Positions 51,401 to 60,400 of a stretch of DNA of 64,000 nucleotides are shown piece after piece; within the stretch, counting starts at the first letter, position 1, and every line of letters starts with the position of its first letter. Location: NCBI RefSeq assembly GCF_024763615.1, contig NC_077224.1, forward strand, positions 60,026,712 to 60,090,711, given 5' to 3'. The position numbers and the translations under genes are program-made. The DNA comes from Phlebotomus papatasi. Taxonomy: Eukaryota; Arthropoda; Insecta; Diptera; Psychodidae. Under the pieces are notes generated by a model. The model saw nothing but the letters and a program-made list of their open reading frames with translations. It was not told where the DNA came from and ran no database searches.

Positions 51401-54400
51401 ATTATCATACATCTCGCTAAAACCACTTTACCACTTACTATCCATCTGCACTAAAAATTAAAAATTACCACATTTATGTAATAGGGATTATAATACATAT
51501 TGTAGTTGCACTCCTCATTTGTTGAAAATTATTGTTTACTAGTCAAAAATAGTTTGTTTTTTTTTTGTTAATAAGTATTATTATTTTTGAGAAGTTTTTT
51601 TTTCTAAAAAATATTTGACTTTTGTCTCTTTTCTCCTTTAATCTTTTAAACCAATGTTTCCGAGGGATTTTCCTCCTTCTTCCCGCTATGGATATTGTTG
51701 GGAAAAAATTGTCACTAAAATTGTTACTTACTACTGTATTGTTACTTACATTCTAGATTTTCTACAAAGAACACATCCTCTCGGGAGATTAAAGTCTGCC
51801 GAGAGATTAAAGGAGAAAAGAACCGTGCTTTACTACTCTTGATATATAATTTATTAGCCGAAATAATTAGATGCATTTATATCGTTAATACAAATATTTT
51901 CCATCATACATTTTTTACGATTTTCGTAAGTTAGGTCATTAAAGTTACCTACTTCAAGACTTGGCCGGAAATTTGCTAGATATTTTACTATATGAAGTTT
52001 TTCATGCACAGCTTAGGCTTAGAGTAAATGTTTATGAGTAGGCATAAGAAAAATAATTTACTACTAATTGCCTATTTGTTCTTAGTTGTGCTTTTAAACT
52101 TATAGGGCTGAGCAATTTGAAACTTCAAAAATACAAATCTTAATTCCAGAACAAGAACGAACTGTTCAAAAGCATTTTAAAGTTCTTAAAAATTCATAAT
52201 TGAGGCTGTGATAATATATATTTTTTTTAATTTTGTTTATGCGTCCAATTTTGGAAATATTACTAAAAATCCAATATGGTAAAATGGCCAAAATGTAATG
52301 AATTCTACTTTACAATACTATTTATCTATTTAGTTTTTCCAATCAGCTGTACATATTATCTTTAAATGGAAAATTGGCACACTTTCCCTTCACTTTTTTC
52401 AATTATATCTAAATAATCAGAAATATTTTTTTTTCATAATCGGGATAATAAAAACTTTGCTCAATGGTGCTTTTGATGTGAAATATCTTTTTGTCATTCA
52501 CGATTTTTTCCATTTGAAATATTTTATTCATTGATGTAGAAGTATTTTAATATTAATACTGCATTACTGATACAAATTTAATATCAAAAGATCATTAAGA
52601 ATATTGGTCATGTAATGCTTTTTAATTTATTAAACTATGTGAATTATATAGAAACTTGTAATTGCATAATTACATAATAATTTGATGTTTATTAGAAATG
52701 GATTATAATTAATAAATTTTAGTATTTTTCGTGTTTCTTAATATCTATCCCTATGCTTCATATATTTCGAAAATAATAATATTTCAAGTTCATGAGAAAC
52801 AAAGTATAATTGAGTTGTCCGAAGGTATTGTACTCCCCACTAAAATCTTAAGTATACAGAGAAAAAATAAAATTCGTAATATAGTTAATCAATGTTTGTG
52901 GATTTATACTAGGACAAAATGTTCGTAAAATTGTATCATTTGTTCGTAAAGTTTTGTTTGCCTGATGAACATTTTACGAACATTTTTTTGTGTGTTTACG
53001 AACATTTACGAACAAATGTTTGTAAAAGTATAAAAAATGCTCATCAAGTGATATTGTTACGAACAATATTTGTGAAAAAGTAGGGTGGAATCACCAGTTC
53101 TCGCCAGTGCCCCACTTCTCGCCACTTACATTGAAATCGCTATTTCTCGCAATTTATGAAATAAATGAGTCGCAATTTTTTTGTATTGTGTCTGCTTCTA
53201 CGCATAGAATCGAAAAATAATAATTATTCGTTTTGGATTCACGATTTTGATCACTTTTTAGAGCAATATTTTAAGCAAGTGCATCGAATCCAACATCTCT
53301 TACCAAATGTACTAAGTGTCGTCAAATTTTCATCAGGCCAAAAATACCTATTTGGGTAAATAATTTGTCTATTGAATATTTAATTGCACTTGTGGAATAC
53401 ATAAAATTTGTATTTAGTCAATTAATATTTCATTTTATATTATTTTTGTATAAAAATGAGGCATGGCGAGAAGTGGTAATATTCTGGAATTGATTTTACC
53501 ACCTGTCGCCATATCTTTTCAATAGGCGACGCTAACTTCACTTCGTACATTCTCAGTAGTCAAATCTGCATTGTTTACTTTCTGCAAAAGCCCCATAATT
53601 TGATTTCTCAAATAAAAGTGAAGAAAAATCATTTAAAGAGAGTAATAATAAAGTGATCACAAGGAAAGAGAAATGGTGAATGTATTCTTTTCATAGCATT
53701 GCCTAAAATAACCGAATGTGGTTCTTTTCAAGTGGGTGGCAAGAAGTGGTTACAAATTTTACAAAACTGGCGAAAAGTGGTAAAAAGTGGCGACGAAATG
53801 GTTATTTTTGCATTATTAATAAAAATCAGTTTTTTAAGTAGTCCAGCGTTATGTTCTAGGATTATTGTTTTCACGTATCTAGAGCCAATACATCTAAGTA
53901 ACTTTGTGTCAAATTTGACTTATCTTGTAACAAGGATTCAAAAGTTATGATTAAATGAATTTAATTTTTTCCTAAACATGGCGATAGCCGGTTATTCCAC
54001 CCTACAAACTTTTACGATCTTGTTTGTGGGTTACACGATTGACGAGCATTTCGTAAGTCCTCCATAGGAATTCACAAACCTTTACGAACATTTTTACAAA
54101 ATATTTTTTTCTGTGTAGAAGTTTCGTAAAATATTGTACTTTTGTTACAAACATTGTTTGTAATATGACCAGTTGACGAGCATTTTTTGTTATTTTACAA
54201 ACATTTGTTCACAAATGTTCGTAAATACACAGAAAAATGCTCGCAAAACTTTGTCATTTATTCGTAATATTTTTCCAACCAAATAAAATTGTATGAACAA
54301 GCGTTTGTAAAAAAGAATGCTCGTCAGGTGATAATCTCACGAACAAAGTTTGTGGAAAGTACAAACTTTTACGAACAATGTAGTGGGTTATACGATTTAC

Positions 54401-57400
54401 AAAAAATTTTCAAGTCACTGATAGGAATTTACAAAGAATTTTACAAAATATTTAAATATATGTAGGAAAACTAATCTTCAGGACATAAATTTAACAAAAT
54501 CTGATGTAATGACTAAATCATATTCGAAGTTTTTAAAGTCTGACAGAAAGTGATGATAAATAAGAAAACATAAAACATTGGACTTCCCAATATTAGTAAA
54601 ATTGTCGTGGATTTATTTGGTGTGCCAGACACGTTTATCAATCTTGTCAAAAAATTACGACAAGAAGAGTCTGAGAGCGAGCAATGATGTTAGTATCTCA
54701 AATGTCGTAAATCCATATCGATTGAATGTATTGTATTTATAAAATAATTAGAACTGTATCAATGCTTCTCCATGATAGAGAATCTCGAATTCCCATTTAT
54801 ATTATGGGAAGCTGGGACCGTGGTAAACATTGGGCAGTTATAAACACTGATTTTGCATAACTGCTTATATATATAATTGCTTTTGCTTTTGAACTAGTGC
54901 TCTTGAAAGTATAATTTAGAGATAATAGAAATTAAAGAATTTCATATTTGAGTAATAGCGACCATCGCCGTCTTAACAATCGTTGGTGACTAATCTGTAA
55001 TGAGTGAGAACTAAGAACGGTGGAAAACTCGTTCTCGGTGTCTAATAAAAATATCTCAGTCATCTCAGTATTTCTATAATTATCTAAATAAAACATTGTT
55101 GTGTATACAACTACCCTGTGATTAGTAGTAGAAAGTGTCCATGCTTTGCACGGTCCCAAACTTCATACTAACTAAATAATTCCTATGTTTTTCAATAAAT
55201 GTGACTCTCACTAAAAAGCTTGCGTCCTTTTTAATGACCTCATTAAGAAGCTTTCCCCTACTGCCCCAGTTTCCCCTAACCCTATAAATTTCACATTATT
55301 TTTGGATTTTTTTTGCTTTAGTGACACTCTCAATGTAATATTTGTTACAGAAAAAATATTCATAGTCGAAGAGAAAACAATCGACGAAGCGACGAAGTTA
55401 TCGAGACTATAAAGATGCCAAATTAATAAATTTTTTTAGTCATTTTGCTAATGTAAAATTGGAAACGTATAAACGACGTCTTCATGACCAAAGAAATTAA
55501 TAAAGCTGCATGAATACTAAGAAAAAAAAGAGGGTGCGATTAAGTTTTTTTCATTTAATGTTAATTTAGTTTTTTAATGTTAATTTTACACCTTTTTAAG
55601 GGTAAAATTAACATGAAAAAGGGTTAATTTAACCCCCAATACACCTAAAAAGGGTAATATTTACACCGATTTCGGATCAATACTGCAGGGTAAAATTAAC
55701 ATTTCCGGAATGTTATTTTAACTTTTCGGATTTCTCTCAGTGAATGTCTAAAGTTATTGTTATGTGATAAAATTCGAATATCTCTTAGCAGAATTTAACA
55801 GGAATTTACAGGGACTATGATGTTTGGTAGTCGCATTAAAATCATCTCAGTTTAAGTTTAAACAGTATAGAAGTAGATGGCTCATAATAAAGTTATAATC
55901 CGAAAATCTTCCTATATTTCAGGGGTAATATGTTTCACAAACTACCCCACCAAAATCCCTTGGTCTTTCAACGTTATCATTTAACTTTCGACTCAAACAA
56001 TACATAGCAATTGATATGTGGGGAAATCCCCCGGAAAATCTCATTTGCTATCAATTGCCAATTCAATGGAAATCTTAAAAGGTCTGGATGGGGATGAATA
56101 TCAATGCAAATGCGTCTCTTGGGTGATTGATTACTGAACGGAGATGGAAAGCATGAGGGGAATGCCTGAGCATGCGATTGCTGATGCGTTATGAAAGCAC
56201 TTTGGCATGCAGGATGGACCAGTACAAAATGTTCAACTTACCCCAGACCAATCCGATGCCACCCAATTGGGACAGTCGTGCATATTGCAGATCTCTTGTG
56301 TGTTTGGCTTTGGACTGCGACAATGTTCATCTGCAACCTTATTCTTAACACCCAGACTTTCTTCCACGCAAATCACCAAACGATCTCGAACACCACCACC
56401 ACAGGTCTTACTGCAAATACCCCATTCGTCTGTCACCCACTTTGGGGGACATTGGTGGGTGTTGCAGTGAATTACGGCGGGTTCTGGTCGCGTGGCTGAA
56501 CTGCACTGGGACTCATCCACTTCGATTCCCGTCACGCGATTCCGACACGTGGGTCTGGCCATTTTGTACCCTGAAAATGCATATTTCTCATTAGAGAATC
56601 TTTTAAGTGCACAAAAGTCCAATTACCGAAACTTTTTAAATTATTCCATAAATTCTACATATTCTTGAATGGTACGCAATTCATCAGTTGAAGCCTTTCA
56701 GTACAAAATTTAAAAGTTTTTCAGGTTATATTCTGAGGAATGCAATCGGAAATTCATTTATTCATTTGTGTATACCGCAATAAATAACTATAATAAGTAT
56801 ATGAACTAACTAGCAATTTCGGTGCTTCACCATTGAGTGCTGATATAATAACGTGATTGGGTCAGAAAAGGAGGTCAAGAACGGACACTCTACATTTCAT
56901 AGCATAAACTTTTGATGGTAATGTAATATCAGTAAATGGAATCAAATATTCAGCATTTCATTGGCTATTTTCCAATTTATTTTTATATCAGTATGATTTT
57001 AGTTTAATTATAGTCAATCTGAATTCTTTTCAAAGAAATATAAAATTCTGGAACCGTAATTTTCCGTAGCGCAAACAATATCAAAAACGTTTCAGAGTAA
57101 TTAAAAGGGGTTGGAAAGCTTCTTAACTTTTTGGAGTGATCCAACTTATGACTTAAGACGCTGTCCCCGAAATTAGTCAGTATCCTAAACAAGTACAAAT
57201 TATGGTTATTTATAGCAAAATAATAGCGAAGGTTTTACATATTTTGTTTGTTTAATCCTTTGAAGACTAAATGCGTCTACTGATGAATCAAAAATAAAAT
57301 TCTACCTAGGGCTTGCCCTAAAAACTCATAAAATGATTTTTTCTGACTATCAATTTTTGACCCTCTCGCCCTTAAACATTTAAATTTAAATTAAAGATTT

Positions 57401-60400
57401 AAATGGTTCAATTGTACGCATGATACCGTTTCTCCAGGCTCGTTGTGAGTCAAAAACGAGTTGAAGTGCACAGAGCAATTGGCTAAGAGCAGTGACAAAG
57501 ACAATCAGAGTCATTGCCCCTATAGAGCTCAGTTGGTAGAGCATTCGCCTAGACAGCGAAAGGCCCCTACTTCAAGCTTGGGTGGAGGCAGGAATTTTTT
57601 CCTGTCTCTATTTGGGTTAAATTTGTGGGTTAGGAATCACTTGTTATGATTGTCGCTCTCTCTGTGCATAAACACAAAATTTCTTGGGATTACGTACCAA
57701 GCGAACAGAAGTCTGTTCAATCAGTTTCACATTAAAGATTTAGGGTAAACTGGAGCACCATCAAACACGGGGTAGTACCAAACACTAATTTTTATTTCTA
57801 AACTACTTAGACTATCTCGATTATTTCTTCAGTGGACAAGCATCCATATAGCGCCTATAAATTTCTATAGGGCTGCGACTTCTTGGTCAGTAAAAAATGA
57901 AATTTTGTCAGTTAAAAATTAAATTTGGTTAGTAAAAAGTCAAATTTGGTCAGTAAAAAATAAGATATGGACAGTAAAAAATAAAGAATCTGGTCAGTAA
58001 AAAATCAAATTCGGTCGAAGAAAAGTCAAACTTGGTCAGAATTTGATTTTTTACTGAGCAATTTGAATTTTTTACTGACCAAAAAAATTTTGCCATTTCT
58101 ATACGTCTTGTCCTCTGAAGTCGCATATATCTGACTAAAAAATCACAGTGTTTTGTGCTACTCCGTGTTTGGTGGTACCCCAGTTTCCCCTAACCGCATA
58201 AAAAGTCGATATCCGAGTGAGTGTGGATTTTTACATCTGCATATAACAGTTGTTTTTATTTCAAATATGATTTAATAGAAAAAAAATCTAGTCTAAGAAC
58301 TATGATTCCATTTTCATATATCTTTAAAATTTCTTCAAATATTTTTCACAATTGACTTATTAATTATATTCAACGTATCAATCAGATATTCTTTGTCTCA
58401 TGCAGTTTTATTGAATAATGGAAATCAATGCAATGATTGTTTTCCGTTAGAGTAAACAATATTAGTGAAAAGGACAAAGAAATTCATTCTCAACTTAAAA
58501 TTCTTATAAGGAAGCTAGAAACTTTAAGAAAATAAAATTGCATGGTTTTATTGCTATTTTCATAATATCATTAAAAAATGATTACAGATTTCTCTGAGTA
58601 TATTGATAGATTGATAGAATAGAGCTCTCTAAATAGAGTCCTGTAGGGCAATCCCGTAAGTCTTATGGCATTGTCACACGTGAATTCGAAACCTTACAAT
58701 CTTTCCATTCACAGCTGAAATTTAATTTTCCAATAATGTCTTAAATAAAAAAAAATATATGGAACTTTATTAGCATCAAATGTCGTTGTTCTCGGAAAAT
58801 TCAAATTCAATTTCGAATTTTCGAATTAAATTTTCGTAAAAGGTGGAAAAAATGTATGATACATTTAACGTTAAGAAGCTATAAAAAGACATCTAAAGTG
58901 ATTATGAGGGAAAATATAATGGATCAGGAATATTATGTGCGTCATTGCGTTATTTTTCTTTACATAAAAGCGAAGATTGAGACACGAGACTTTTCGAAAT
59001 TCGAGTAAGTTGTATTCCGATTATCATTTGTTCAAATCTCTATCGAAAATTATAGGTGCAAAAATATGAATTTTCCAGAATCGGTCAAAAACCACTTTTC
59101 GAACTATCTTGAAGAAAAAGAGTCTTTTCAAAAAATCTTTTATCAGTTCATAACGTGATGAAATCTATTCTAATTTGCTAATGATTTTTGTTTTATCCAT
59201 AGCATCGGGCAAGCGTCACATGATTTTTAAGAAATCTTTGTGGGAGAAATACAATGTGAAAGGGACAGATAATCCTAACCGGCTTATGTAGGTGAGATTC
59301 TTAACGTGAGCTAACTCGGAGTGCATGCAAATTCGATTTGGAGCTGAAGTTGGGAGACGCCATTCAGTTATCTTGAATAAAATTCGTGAAATTATACAAA
59401 TTTTGTATTTAAACCAAAATATCGAGGATTTGGATGAACTGACAGAAAAGTGTTATATGGGTGAAATGTAGACCAGAATGTTCTCTATAATTTTTCCGTA
59501 GAACTTGAACTCATCGATTACTCAGAAGCCAAGATAAGCGAGGTTTTTTGTTTCTTAACTCGTTTTTTCATCCAGAGTGCCCCAAGTAGTCATTTGTTGA
59601 ACTTCAACTATATCAAAGAATTGTTGTATTTTGTGGGACTTTCCATTTAAAACCCTATTTTAAGTGTCTTGGTGGAGTAGAGGCAGTCAAATTGGCATCT
59701 GAATGATTTCAAAGCGTTATTATTGGATAAATCAATTTTTTCACACTTAAACGGCAAAATCGGAGTGATAGCGTAGTCTGAGTGGAAAATGATGTATGGA
59801 CGAAATGTAGAGACAAATGTGCTCTACAATTATGTTGAAGTAATCATCAAAATCGGTTTAGCGACAGTCGAGATAATTGAGGTTATGTGATATTGAAATT
59901 GGTTTTTTGACTGTGGCGCCCCTGGTGTTGGTCCCACGAAGTTCAAATATTTTAGAAAGTTGTAGCATTTGGTGAGATCTTTCGTTTAAGCCCTCATTCA
60001 TCAAAATCGGTCACATAGAACCGGAGATATGATTTTTTGAATTTCGTGAACTTTGACCCCTCATATCTCCGGTTCTATTGAAACCACAGCGCGCATACGC
60101 ACCATTTTGGAAACGTCCTAGACTGGACTACAACATACTAAAATTTCATTAACTTGCACAATGCCGTTTTTGAGAAAAGTGACTTTGAATTTCGATGAAT
60201 TTTGACGCTATCACAGCGCCACCTGTGGTGACTTTTTGAACTTCCATCTGAAAGTGCTCATCGAGACGAAACCAAAAAGGTAAAATTTAGGTCGATATGT
60301 TAATTAGAACCGGAGTTAGAGGCCGGTCAATGTTCGAACTTTGACCCCTTATAGCTCGGGTCAGGGGTTATGGATCGACTTAAGGTTTTTTTTGTTTGAT

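Larger units (their letters stand above)
41242..56241 (-). other. intron b-c, 15.0 kb, the largest here
   Basis: No exon is needed between b and c, because the phase-0 join restores WSG-CSVSCG of TSR3. It holds two long palindromes (41820-42269, 48144-48553), MITEs at 43245-43475, 44383-44805, 44939-45188, 45745-45960, 47266-47506, 50704-50949 and 55515-55742, a reverse-transcriptase scrap (48577-48775), a foldback element (48801-49322) and TTTACGAAC-type repeats with a nested insertion (52858-54470). A degenerate inverted-repeat copy with a hammerhead-like arm lies at about 51617-51831. 49330-50690 and 51850-52850 show nothing recognisable. Confidence 0.8.

Noticed and set aside
54811..55276. 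Possible LTR retrotransposon LTR (AATAAA-like text, TGTTGTGTATACAACTACCC)
   Set aside because: No second LTR, primer-binding site or polypurine tract is visible; the outer ends look like a worn TAGGGGAAACTGGGGC-type MITE instead.
56191..56499. Plus-strand open frames opposite exon b
   Set aside because: Antisense shadow of the TSR1-TSR3 exon; the minus frame has the cysteine pattern.
57516..57590. Functional tRNA with anticodon AGA
   Set aside because: A two-base insertion in the D arm, a broken T-stem closing pair, an acceptor mismatch and no long variable arm (expected for tRNA-Ser) argue against a working tRNA gene.
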